From the NCBI GenBank assembly GCA_013695255.1, contig JACDAV010000020.1:1-7193 (forward strand): DNA of 7,193 nucleotides, read 5' to 3'. Positions 1 to 7,193 of this stretch are shown here, piece after piece (position 1 is the first letter of the stretch; each line of letters starts with the position of its first letter). The stretch comes from Chloroflexota bacterium (GTDB lineage Bacteria; Chloroflexota; Limnocylindria; Limnocylindrales; CSP1-4). Position numbers and translations under genes: made by a program. Below the pieces are notes generated by a model that saw only the letters and a program-made list of their open reading frames with translations, was not told the DNA's origin and did no database searches.

Positions 1-828
1 GTCGGCACGGGCCTGGGCGTCGAGCGAGAGGTCGCGCGAGTCGAGCAGGATGCCATCGCCGTAGACCTCGATCCGTGGCTCGGCACGCTCGATGTCGAGG
101 TTGGCGATGCTGATGAAGGCCGACTTCGTCAGGCCGGAGGGCGCGGTCCGGATCCCCAGCGCCACGATCGCCTGGTTGCGCCGCTCCCGTCCCACCTGAA
201 GGACGCGGACGGGGGCCCCGACCCGCGCGGTCGGCACCTCGCCGAGGGCAGCATCGGTGGCGACGAGGATCTCCGCGTCCCCGGAGCGCGCCGCCAGGGC
301 ATCGGCCAGCCGCAGCGCGTCGCCCAGGTCGCCGCCCGAGGCGACCGGCTCGATCGACGCGATGGCCTGCCGGACGCGCCCCAGGTCCGTCGAGCCGGAC
401 GAGACGATCCGCGCGCTGTGGCCGGCCGCGATGACGCTCACCTTGCCGCCGGCGGGCAGGTCGCGGAGGGCCTCGAGGGCGGCGTCCCGCGCCGCCGCCA
501 TCCGGTCCGGGGCGACGTCCGTCGCGGCCATGCTGGCTGACGCGTCGACGATCAGGACGATGTCGCGGGCGAGTCCGGCCGGCCGCTCGAGGAACGGTCG
601 CGCGGCCAGCAGGGCGAGGATCAGCACGAGCAGCAGCTGCAGGAGGAGCAGCAGGCTCCGGCGCAGCCGCTGCCAGGGCGCATTCGCCTCGACGTCGGTC
701 AGGAGCCGGCTCCACAGCAGCGTCGAGGGCACCACCGCCTGGTCACGCCGCAGCTTGAGCAGGTACATCGCGACAACGAGCGGCACGAACAGGAGCCCGA
801 GCAGGGCGAGCGGGGTCGCGAAGGGCAT
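1..828 (-). CDS. BatA-like membrane protein with VWA domain (3' end outside window)
   Basis: Translating from ATG at 828 gives 276 codons open to the window edge. A hydrophobic N-terminus (about 5-24), the VPSTLLW motif (33-39) and a second, Leu-rich membrane segment (about 58-76) ending in AARPFL match the BatA N-terminal domain (aerotolerance regulator N-terminal family). A VWA domain follows (about 88-212), with DASAS (95-99) and D192 in VATDAAL. The usual metal-site Thr appears replaced: the expected position reads GGDLGDAL (165-172). After the VWA domain, NQAIVALGIRT (218-228) begins a probable beta-sandwich typical of this subgroup. Membrane anchoring would leave the VWA domain on one face as a docking platform, in line with its MoxR partner. 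The start is 9 nt after the DUF58 stop, with no clear ribosome binding site, so it probably depends on coupled translation. The missing C-terminus could be several hundred residues long. Confidence 0.92.
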   Translation of the reverse strand, partial: MPFATPLALLGLLFVPLVVAMYLLKLRRDQAVVPSTLLWSRLLTDVEANAPWQRLRRSLLLLLQLLLVLILALLAARPFLERPAGLARDIVLIVDASASMAATDVAPDRMAAARDAALEALRDLPAGGKVSVIAAGHSARIVSSGSTDLGRVRQAIASIEPVASGGDLGDALRLADALAARSGDAEILVATDAALGEVPTARVGAPVRVLQVGRERRNQAIVALGIRTAPSGLTKSAFISIANLDIERAEPRIEVYGDGILLDSRDLSLDAQARAD

Positions 829-837
829 GGCCGGCGC

Positions 838-1785
838 CTAGCCGATGACCCGGCGGCGGCGGAGCTCGGCAAACACCAGCTCCGCCAGCGGGAGGTCGCT
901 CGGCAGGCTGACGTAGCTCGCGCGGCGCTTGGCCGCGACGTCGGCGAACCCGGCCTGCCAGGCGGCGAGGCGCGCCTTGTAGGCATCCAGGGTGGCGAGG
1001 TCGACGGTGACGTCCATTCCGTCCCCGGTCTCGACGTCGACCAGGCGCAGGTCCCCCTCGAGCCGGGGATCCAGCTCGTCCGGCGAGAGGACGTGGAGGA
1101 TGACCAGCTCCGAGCCCGTCGCGGCGAGCTCCCGAATGACGCGCTCGGCGGCCGGGTCGAGGAGGTCGGAGATGAGGACGACCACCCCACGACCGGCGAG
1201 CTGCGCGGCGGCGTGGCGGGCGGCCATGACGAGGTCCGTCGCTCCGGTCGCCACCTCGATCGCCGACAGGTTGCTCAACAGCCGGAAGACACGGCCGGAA
1301 CCGCGCAGCGACGGCTGGCGCCGCGCGACCCGGCCGCCCAGGACGGTCACGGCCACCCGATCCTCCGACGCCAGGCCGATGTAGCCCAGCGCAGCCGCGG
1401 CGCGCTTGGCGAAGAGCAGCTTGGAGGGTCGGCCGGCGGCCATCGAGGCGGAGCCGTCGATCAGGAAGGTGACGGTCACGTCCTCCTCCTCGATGAACAG
1501 CTTCACGAACAGCCGCTCGAGCCGCGCGTAGACGTTCCAGTCGAGTTGCCGAAGATCGTCGCCCAGCGAGTAGTCGCGGTAGTCGGCGAACTCCACCGAC
1601 TGGCCGCGCTTGACGCTCCGGCGACCGCCCTTCAGGCCGCCGCGAACCGGCGACTTCATGAGCAGAAGCAGCCGTTCCAGCTGGCGCAGGAATGCCTCGT
1701 CGAAGACGGTCGGGTCGACGTCGGTGGGCAGGAAGACCTTGCGCTCGGCGGACGCGGAGCCGGGCGACGGGGCCGGACTGGTCAT
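838..1785 (-). CDS. DUF58 domain-containing VWA-like protein
   Basis: This 315-residue protein carries the full DUF58 signature: GGRRSVKRGQSVEFADYRDY (53-72) followed by GDDLRQLDWNVYAR (75-88). A VWA-like domain follows, with metal-site residues D110, S112 and S114 (DGSAS), probable T183 (GATDL) and D207 (LISDLLD), so metal binding should be possible. There is no membrane segment, unlike some DUF58 proteins with two N-terminal helices, so it is probably cytoplasmic. DUF58 proteins regularly follow MoxR genes and are thought to be their adaptors or substrates. The ATG at 1785 is 20 nt after the MoxR stop with no evident ribosome binding site, which suggests coupling to MoxR translation. The first ~25 residues are Pro/Ser/Ala-rich and less conserved-looking, and no alternative start codon is apparent between them and the FDEAFLRQLERLL core. 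The TAG stop at 838 is in the same reading frame as the next gene. Confidence 0.95.
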   Translation of the reverse strand: MTSPAPSPGSASAERKVFLPTDVDPTVFDEAFLRQLERLLLLMKSPVRGGLKGGRRSVKRGQSVEFADYRDYSLGDDLRQLDWNVYARLERLFVKLFIEEEDVTVTFLIDGSASMAAGRPSKLLFAKRAAAALGYIGLASEDRVAVTVLGGRVARRQPSLRGSGRVFRLLSNLSAIEVATGATDLVMAARHAAAQLAGRGVVVLISDLLDPAAERVIRELAATGSELVILHVLSPDELDPRLEGDLRLVDVETGDGMDVTVDLATLDAYKARLAAWQAGFADVAAKRRASYVSLPSDLPLAELVFAELRRRRVIG

Positions 1786-1805
1786 CGACGTGGCCCGCGC
1801 GCGGT

Positions 1806-2822
<1,017 letters not shown>

Positions 2823-2827
2823 GCGGT

Positions 2828-2832
2828 CCTCC
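2828..2832 (-). promoter_or_regulatory. Ribosome binding site of the MoxR gene
   Basis: GGAGG on the minus strand lies 5 nt before ATG at 2822, in the only intergenic gap above 20 nt. Strong sequence and spacing support this start and efficient independent initiation. Confidence 0.8.
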
Positions 2833-2841
2833 GGTGACGGG

Positions 2842-2860
2842 TCGAGGCGTTCGGCCTCGA
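2842..2860 (-). other. Perfect 7-bp inverted repeat (RNA hairpin) between the DUF4175-like and MoxR genes
   Basis: Directly after the TGA of the DUF4175-like gene, the minus strand reads TCGAGGC-CGAAC-GCCTCGA, a 7-bp perfect stem with a 5-nt loop. No U-tract follows, so it is not a canonical intrinsic terminator. It ends 9 nt before the MoxR ribosome binding site. It could partly stop transcription, protect the upstream transcript from 3' decay, or isolate translation of the two genes. Confidence 0.6.
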
Positions 2861-4627
2861 TCAGTTGGACGGGTCCAGCGAGCTGAAGTAGTCGCGCACG
2901 AAGTCCTTGACCGAGAGCGGCACGTAGTTGCGCTCGAGCGTCGTCTGAGCGTAGTCGCGGAACTCGGCGTAGACGTCTGCGTACGGGGTCAGCGCGGGGT
3001 TGGTGGCGCCCGTACCGGTGCCGTTGCCCTGCTGGCTCTGGCCGTCGCCGCCGGTGCCGGCCACGTACGACGGATCGCCCGGGCGGCCGAAGCGATCGAA
3101 CGGGGCGAAGACGGTGTTCAGCTCGTCGGCCTCGTTCGCGGGGCGATTGCCGTTGACCGGGCCGGCCGGCCGACCAGCGCCGCTCGTCCCGGAGCCGAGG
3201 TGCTGCGCGTTGGAGCCGCCGCCGCCGAGGGAGCCCCCTCCCTGACCTTGCCCCTGGCCCTGACCCTGGCCCTGGTTGCCGGGCTGTCCGCTCTGGCCCG
3301 GCTGGCTGCCGGTCTGGCCCTGGTTGCCGGTGGCGGGCCGTCCTGCATCGGCCAGGTTGCGGCGGGCATCCTGCAACCGCGACGCGGCCGCTGCGAGGTC
3401 GCGGCTCACGTCGACCCGCCGGTCGGCGTTGCCCAGCGCCTCGCCAAGTCGGTCGAGCGCCTCCCGGGCCCCCGCGGCATCGCCCTGACCGAGGCTGGCC
3501 GCCGCGTCCCGGAGCGCCTGGCCGGCTGCTCCATCCGCCTGGCTGGCCGTCGTCTGCTGCTCCGCGAGCTGCCGCGCGAGGTCGCGCATCTGCTCCGGAG
3601 TCAGCTGGTCCAGCTTGTCGCGGACATCCGCGAGGTCCCTGGCCGCCTGCTTCGGATCGCCGTCGCGGTTGGCGTCGCTGCGACCGGTGGAGGCCCGGGA
3701 CAGGCTGCGGCTGAGGCTGGTCAGCGCAGACGCCCGTTGCTCGTTGGCAGGATCGAGCTGCGAGCGGACGCGACTCTCGACGCTGCCGACACGCGCGAGG
3801 TTGACGTCCAGGTCGCCCGGACGGTCGCGCAGCTGACGCGCGAGCTCCCGCAGCTCGCGGGCGAGCTGTGTGCGGGGATCCTCGAGGTCCGCTCCCTTGC
3901 CCTCGAGCTCCTTCGCGATCTCGTCGATTCGCTCGGCCTGGCGATTCGCCTCCTCGCGGACCTGCCGAGCCTGGGCGATCGCGATGTCCTGCGGGTTCGG
4001 CAGCAGGACCATCGGCGCAAGCACGATGGCGGCCAGGAGTGACGCCACGGCCGGCCGGCGCGACAGCCGGGGCCGGAAGAGCGCGGGTGGCACGGTTCGC
4101 AGGGCGGCAACCGCGTCCAGCCGCTGTCGACGAACGAAGCGCCGCTGCTCGATCAGGTCGTCGGCCGGCGCGGGATCCTCCTCCGGATCGGCGGGACCGG
4201 CGGCGGACGGCACGGACGCCGCAAGCGCCAGGGCGCTCGTGACACGGTCGCCGAGGCGGCCCTCGGCGTCAACGGCCAGCGCCGCCTCGCCCAGGCTCGG
4301 CCGGCAGGCCACCGCGGCCACCAGCAGCCCGAGCAGCCCGACCACCGGGATCGCGGCTCCGGCAACGGGCGCCTGCTCGATGGGAACGAAGCGGGCGAGG
4401 GTCCACAGCGCCAGCTCGGCAATGACGACCGATGCCAGGGCGGCCCACGCGCGCCGCCCGATCCTCCGCAGCCAGAGGCGGCGGGCGTGCGGCCGCAGCT
4501 GGGCACGGATCTGCTCGAGCGCGGGATCGAGCGGGCCGGCGATGACCAGCCGGGGATCGAGGGGAACGTGGATGGGCTCGCTGCCCGTGCGTCGGCGCGG
4601 CAGGCGAGCGGCGATGCGCCGGATCAT
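2861..4627 (-). CDS. Membrane-anchored coiled-coil protein, DUF4175-like
   Basis: This 588-residue protein begins with a basic tail. Two membrane segments follow (about 60-80 and 86-108), then a short domain with the DUF4175-like pattern EAALAVDAEGRLGDRVTSAL (114-133), then a third membrane segment (about 193-210). Next is a long, charged, Gln/Arg/Glu/Ala-rich helical region, probably coiled coil (about 216-430). A Gly/Gln-rich low-complexity stretch (about 433-490) includes a run of GQ pairs. The C-terminal block (549-587) is rich in aromatic and charged residues, includes YVPLSVKDFVRDYFSSL, and looks folded and conserved. DUF4175 proteins often sit beside MoxR and DUF58 genes, as here; their biochemical role is not established. 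The start ATG at 4627 overlaps the permease stop (ATGA) and has a clear ribosome binding site. It is probably a structural or scaffold partner of the neighbouring VWA proteins or exporter (inference). At 588 residues it is shorter than the roughly 800 usual in alphaproteobacterial members. Confidence 0.85.
   Translation of the reverse strand: MIRRIAARLPRRRTGSEPIHVPLDPRLVIAGPLDPALEQIRAQLRPHARRLWLRRIGRRAWAALASVVIAELALWTLARFVPIEQAPVAGAAIPVVGLLGLLVAAVACRPSLGEAALAVDAEGRLGDRVTSALALAASVPSAAGPADPEEDPAPADDLIEQRRFVRRQRLDAVAALRTVPPALFRPRLSRRPAVASLLAAIVLAPMVLLPNPQDIAIAQARQVREEANRQAERIDEIAKELEGKGADLEDPRTQLARELRELARQLRDRPGDLDVNLARVGSVESRVRSQLDPANEQRASALTSLSRSLSRASTGRSDANRDGDPKQAARDLADVRDKLDQLTPEQMRDLARQLAEQQTTASQADGAAGQALRDAAASLGQGDAAGAREALDRLGEALGNADRRVDVSRDLAAAASRLQDARRNLADAGRPATGNQGQTGSQPGQSGQPGNQGQGQGQGQGQGGGSLGGGGSNAQHLGSGTSGAGRPAGPVNGNRPANEADELNTVFAPFDRFGRPGDPSYVAGTGGDGQSQQGNGTGTGATNPALTPYADVYAEFRDYAQTTLERNYVPLSVKDFVRDYFSSLDPSN
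3242..3277 (-). repeat. Short in-frame tandem repeat encoding Gly-Gln pairs
   Basis: A degenerate 6-nt repeat inside the DUF4175-like gene encodes residues 451-462, five GQ pairs bounded by N451-Q452. Codons differ slightly between units (CAG and CAA for Gln; GGC and GGG for Gly), so the array is imperfect. It sits within a wider Gly/Gln-rich linker (residues about 433-490) that separates the helical region from the C-terminal block. Confidence 0.8.
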
Positions 4628-5847
4628 GAGACAGCCCTCCGGGTGGAGCGACGGCCGAACAACCGGCTCGGTCGCCAGCGTCGGGTGGGCGTGACGAGCT
4701 GAACGGAGGCCACGATCAGCACCGCTGCCAGACCGAGCCAGGCGATTGCGCTCTTGGGCCAGAAGCTGTCGCGGACGACGCCGAACGGCTGAACCTCACC
4801 GCCCACGACGCCGACGTCCGGGAACCCGGGTTCGATGGCGGGCTGGCCGCCTGGCTCGACCGTCGGGAATGGTGCGATGCCGCCGAAGACGGGGCGCTGC
4901 GAGACGAAGGCGACCCGCCCGCACCAATCGCCGAACCCGTCCTCGACGCCGCACATCACGTCCGCCTGCGCGAAGTATGGGTTCAGCCAGGCGAGCGCCT
5001 CGGGCGGCCGCCCCTTGATCGGGCCGATCCCCCGACCATTCCCGGCCGTCGACATCTCGTTCCAGAAGAAGAACACGAAGAAGGCGCCAAGGGTCACGAA
5101 CAGCACGCCGAAGTAGGTCGCGATCGTGGCCGCCTGGGTGCGCTTCATCAGCGCCGAGAAGAACAGGCCGACCGCGCCCAGACCGATCGCTGTCGCGAGC
5201 AGGACGGCGTACCCCCGGACCACGTCGTCCGGCGCCACGCCGCCAAAGACGAACACGAGTGCCGTCAGCGGGATGGAGGCCAGGATCAGGATGAACAGGT
5301 AGGTCAGCGCGCTGAAGAGCTTGGCGATCACGATCGCGACCGACGAGATCGGGGTCGTCACCAGCATGTCCAGGGTCTGCTTCTCGCGTTCCAGGCTGAT
5401 GGCGCCCGCCGTGAAGGCCGGCGCGAGCGCGACGACGAGCAGCGTCTCGAGCATCATCAACGCCCCGAACACCCCGCGTCCGATCTGGGCCGAGGCGATC
5501 GCAGCCGAACCCGCCGCGCCGCGCGCGTACTGCTGCTCGAGGATCAGCTCCATCATCCAGGCAAAGGCGCCGAGCAGAACCAGGTAGACGGTCAGGATGA
5601 CGAACGCCCGCCGGCCCCGCATCCGGCCGCGCAGCTCCTTGACCCCGACGGCGCTCAGCCCGGCGAACGCACCCGCCAGCGCGGGACGGAACCCGCTGCG
5701 CCCTCCCGGGCGGCGGCGCCCGCCGGCCGCCTGTCCGGCCACCAGGACCGGCGCGACGACCATCCCGGCGCCGGCCTGCGGCTCATCCGCGGGAAGGTCG
5801 CCATCCACGCCGGCCGCCGGCCGCTCGTCCACCGGTCGGTCCATCAC
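4624..5847 (-). CDS. ABC-2 type transporter permease
   Basis: This 407-residue integral membrane protein would pair with the preceding ATPase. An N-terminal tail of about 65 residues, rich in Pro, Gly, Ala and Arg, looks disordered and cytoplasmic. Six hydrophobic segments follow at about 81-103, 125-150, 176-202, 211-233, 241-262 and 364-386. After the second comes SLEREKQTLDMLVTTPIS (151-168), the hallmark cytoplasmic loop of ABC-2 permeases. About 100 residues between segments 5 and 6 would lie outside the membrane and carry a cysteine pair (C299, C309) that could form a disulfide. The C-terminus is short and very basic. The start is either GTG at 5847 (GTGA overlap with the ATPase stop) or the next codon, ATG at 5844; GGAG at 5859-5856 lies 8 nt before the GTG, which favours it. 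The stop overlaps the next start as ATGA. Family is secure; the transported substrate cannot be read from the sequence. Confidence 0.93.
   Translation of the reverse strand: MMDRPVDERPAAGVDGDLPADEPQAGAGMVVAPVLVAGQAAGGRRRPGGRSGFRPALAGAFAGLSAVGVKELRGRMRGRRAFVILTVYLVLLGAFAWMMELILEQQYARGAAGSAAIASAQIGRGVFGALMMLETLLVVALAPAFTAGAISLEREKQTLDMLVTTPISSVAIVIAKLFSALTYLFILILASIPLTALVFVFGGVAPDDVVRGYAVLLATAIGLGAVGLFFSALMKRTQAATIATYFGVLFVTLGAFFVFFFWNEMSTAGNGRGIGPIKGRPPEALAWLNPYFAQADVMCGVEDGFGDWCGRVAFVSQRPVFGGIAPFPTVEPGGQPAIEPGFPDVGVVGGEVQPFGVVRDSFWPKSAIAWLGLAAVLIVASVQLVTPTRRWRPSRLFGRRSTRRAVS
4636..4640 (-). promoter_or_regulatory. Ribosome binding site of the DUF4175-like gene
   Basis: GGAGG on the minus strand lies within the last codons of the permease gene, 8 nt before ATG at 4627. 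It supports that start and suggests independent initiation in addition to coupling through the ATGA overlap. Confidence 0.7.
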
Positions 5848-6800
5848 GCGGCCGGCTCCACGGCGCGGGCAGTCACCTGGAGGAAGAGCTCCTCGAGATC
5901 GCTCGCGGCGCGGGCGAAGCTCGCGATCCGCACTCCCGCCGCCACCGCGGAGCCGAGCAGCCTGGCGGACGCCTCTTCGTCCCCCCGGAAGCCGAGCTCG
6001 ATGGTCCCGTCGTCGAGGACGGCGGACGAGGCCACGAACGGCGCAGCGGCGAAGTGCGCTCGCGCCGCCTCGAGCTCCGTGAGGTCGCCGAGGACGCGGA
6101 CCCGGAGCACGGCCCCCACGCGCAGGCGCTGCTCGATGTCCGCCACGCGCCCGTGCGCCAGCACCTGGCCCCGGTCGACGATCGCAACGCTGGTGCAGAG
6201 CTCCTCGAGCTCCGGAAGGATGTGGCTGCTGATGAGGATCGTCTTCCCCAGCGCCCGGAGCTCGCGGAGCAGCTCGCGCAGCTCGACCCGAGCTCGGGGG
6301 TCCAGGCCGGACGCCGGCTCATCGAGGAGCAGGACGCTGGGATCGTGGACGAGCGTGTGGGCGAGGCAGAGGCGCTGCTGCATCCCACGCGACAGGCCCT
6401 GGACGTAACTGTCGCGCTTGTCGCCGAGGTCCACCAGCTCCAGCAGGTCGCCGATCATCTGGCGGCGACGCGGGGCAGGGATGCCGTAGCAGCGGGCGAA
6501 GAAGTCGAGGTATTCCCAGACTTTCATGTCGTCGTAGACCCCGAACACATCCGGCATGAACCCGAGGACGCGCCGGACGTCGCCGGGGTTCCGCCGGACG
6601 GAGGCGCCGGCGATCTCGGCGTCGCCCGCGGTCGGCTCGAGGAGCGTGGCCAGGATCCGAAGGATCGTCGTCTTGCCGGCGCCGTTCGGACCGACCAGGC
6701 CGAAGATCTCGCCCTCGGGCACGTCGAGGTCGAGCCCCGCGACCGCCAGCGTGCCGTCGTAGCGCTTGACCAGCCCTCGAGCCGTGACGATCGCCGTCAC
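5844..6800 (-). CDS. ABC transporter ATP-binding protein (ABC-2 exporter type)
   Basis: This 318-residue protein is the ATPase that would power the adjacent membrane permease from the cytoplasmic face. All main nucleotide-binding motifs are visible: Walker A GPNGAGKTT (37-45), signature LSRGMQQR (136-143), Walker B VLLLDEP (156-162), D-loop SGLD (164-167) and the H-loop histidine H193 in ISSH. The Q-loop position reads GFMPD (80-84), so Asp replaces the usual Gln. Residues 1-215 form the catalytic domain. The remaining ~100 residues form a C-terminal domain with a strand-rich stretch (about 232-290), as in many NatA/CcmA-like exporters. The start is GTG at 6800, overlapping the upstream stop by 4 nt, with GAGG 4 nt and GGAGG 10 nt before it; no better start precedes the conserved N-terminus (TARGLVKRY). 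Its stop overlaps the permease start. The family is secure, the substrate unknown. Confidence 0.96.
   Translation of the reverse strand: MTAIVTARGLVKRYDGTLAVAGLDLDVPEGEIFGLVGPNGAGKTTILRILATLLEPTAGDAEIAGASVRRNPGDVRRVLGFMPDVFGVYDDMKVWEYLDFFARCYGIPAPRRRQMIGDLLELVDLGDKRDSYVQGLSRGMQQRLCLAHTLVHDPSVLLLDEPASGLDPRARVELRELLRELRALGKTILISSHILPELEELCTSVAIVDRGQVLAHGRVADIEQRLRVGAVLRVRVLGDLTELEAARAHFAAAPFVASSAVLDDGTIELGFRGDEEASARLLGSAVAAGVRIASFARAASDLEELFLQVTARAVEPAA
5856..5859 (-). promoter_or_regulatory. Ribosome binding site of the ABC permease
   Basis: GGAG on the minus strand lies inside the end of the ATPase gene, 8 nt before GTG at 5847 and 11 nt before the in-frame ATG at 5844. The spacing favours the GTG start, though coupling to the ATPase stop would allow either. 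Confidence 0.45.
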
Positions 6801-7193
6801 CGGACCTCGCCCTCCAGCCGGACTTCGATGTTGAAGCCGATCCCCTCCTGGACGTCGTTCACGAACCGGAGCAGCAGCGTACCGGTGCTCGGATCGACAT
6901 ACCGCTCCGGCGCCTCGAGCTCGTACACCCCGTCAGCCTCGAGCTGCGTCATCCGAAGCCACCGGCCGCCGTCGGATCGGTCGAACAGCTCGAGCGCGGG
7001 GAGCGTCTGGAAGGCGAGGTCCTGGCACGCCTTGACCGCGGGGTCGCAGGCCTCACGCGGCTCGGGCTCCTCGCAGTCGGGCGCGTCCGTCTCCTCGTCG
7101 AGGCAGGGCTGAGGATCGAGCGGCGCCACGGTGCCGCGGGTGGCGCGCGGGACGCCCTCGAAGAACCCGAACCCGAGCACGACCCGGCTGGCG
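6797..7193 (-). CDS. C-terminal part of a probable extracytoplasmic protein of unknown function (5' end outside window)
   Basis: The frame is open from the window edge (first full codon ends at 7192) to a TGA at 6797, giving 131 visible residues. A GTG at 7180 could be read as a start, but the frame continues upstream with coding-like codons, so this is most likely the tail of a longer gene. Two parts are visible. Residues about 20-57 form an acidic, Pro-rich linker with four cysteines (C30, C40, C49, C56). Residues about 62-131 look like a beta-sandwich, with alternating hydrophobic strands, a YVDPSTG turn and a closing strand ending LEGEVR. No membrane segment is seen in this part. The cysteines and strand pattern suggest the domain lies outside the cytoplasm; this is inference. 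The stop overlaps the ABC ATPase start by 4 nt (GTGA), so the two are probably co-translated and may work together. I do not recognise the family. Confidence 0.75.
   Translation of the reverse strand, partial: ASRVVLGFGFFEGVPRATRGTVAPLDPQPCLDEETDAPDCEEPEPREACDPAVKACQDLAFQTLPALELFDRSDGGRWLRMTQLEADGVYELEAPERYVDPSTGTLLLRFVNDVQEGIGFNIEVRLEGEVR

Noticed and set aside
1786..1805. A GC-rich alternating stretch (CGCGCGCG-like) between MoxR and DUF58 as an operator or promoter
   Set aside because: It is 20 nt long, has no -10/-35 pattern or clear dyad, and such runs are common in this composition.
2842..2860. Calling the hairpin an intrinsic terminator
   Set aside because: The stem is only 7 bp and no U-rich tract follows; the next gene continues in the same direction with a strong ribosome binding site 9 nt later.
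6054..7112. A 352-codon open frame on the plus strand opposite the ABC ATPase and the upstream gene
   Set aside because: It crosses the boundary of two well-supported minus-strand genes, and its composition is biased without any domain signal; treated as a shadow.
7178..7180. GTG at 7180 as the true start of the first gene
   Set aside because: The frame stays open upstream to the window edge with normal codon choice and no ribosome binding site can be judged; the sequence after it (LGFGFFEG) reads like the interior of a domain.

Overview
This is a compact, very GC-rich segment from a bacterial chromosome. Seven genes lie on the minus strand and fill the window completely, so transcription runs from position 7193 towards position 1. 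Codons are strongly G/C-biased at third positions, which also produces many long open frames on the opposite strand; these look like shadows. The composition and gene content suggest a high-GC environmental bacterium. A Chloroflexota lineage is my best guess, but actinobacterial or planctomycete-like origins cannot be excluded from the sequence alone. I see no RNA gene, insertion sequence, CRISPR array or phage gene. No promoter is visible, and the operon appears to begin beyond position 7193.

Layout in transcription order: (1) the C-terminal end of a protein with a Cys-rich acidic linker and a probable beta-sandwich (7193-6797, truncated by the window); (2) an ABC transporter ATPase (6800-5844); (3) its ABC-2 type permease with six predicted membrane segments (5847-4624); (4) a 588-residue membrane-anchored coiled-coil protein resembling the DUF4175 family (4627-2861); (5) a MoxR-family AAA+ ATPase (2822-1806); (6) a DUF58 protein with an intact metal-binding VWA motif (1785-838); (7) a BatA-like membrane VWA protein (828-1, truncated by the window).

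Genes 1 to 4 overlap each other by 4 nt (GTGA, GTGA, ATGA), which implies tight translational coupling. Genes 4/5, 5/6 and 6/7 are separated by 38, 20 and 9 nt. The 38-nt gap holds a perfect 7-bp hairpin followed by a strong ribosome binding site for the MoxR gene. It is therefore the natural place for differential expression of the two halves.

Functionally, genes 4 to 7 form the familiar MoxR/DUF58/VWA/DUF4175 envelope module. In this module a soluble AAA+ ATPase is thought to act with VWA adaptor proteins at the membrane on a client complex. Here the module is joined without a break to an ABC-2 exporter and a probable envelope-exposed protein. The simplest reading is one envelope machine or maturation system in which the exporter, or something it moves, is served by the MoxR/VWA part. 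The substrate is unknown. The most notable details are the atypical Q-loop of the ATPase (Asp in place of Gln), the hairpin at the module junction, the missing MIDAS threonine in the BatA-like protein, and the shared reading frame of DUF58 and BatA.
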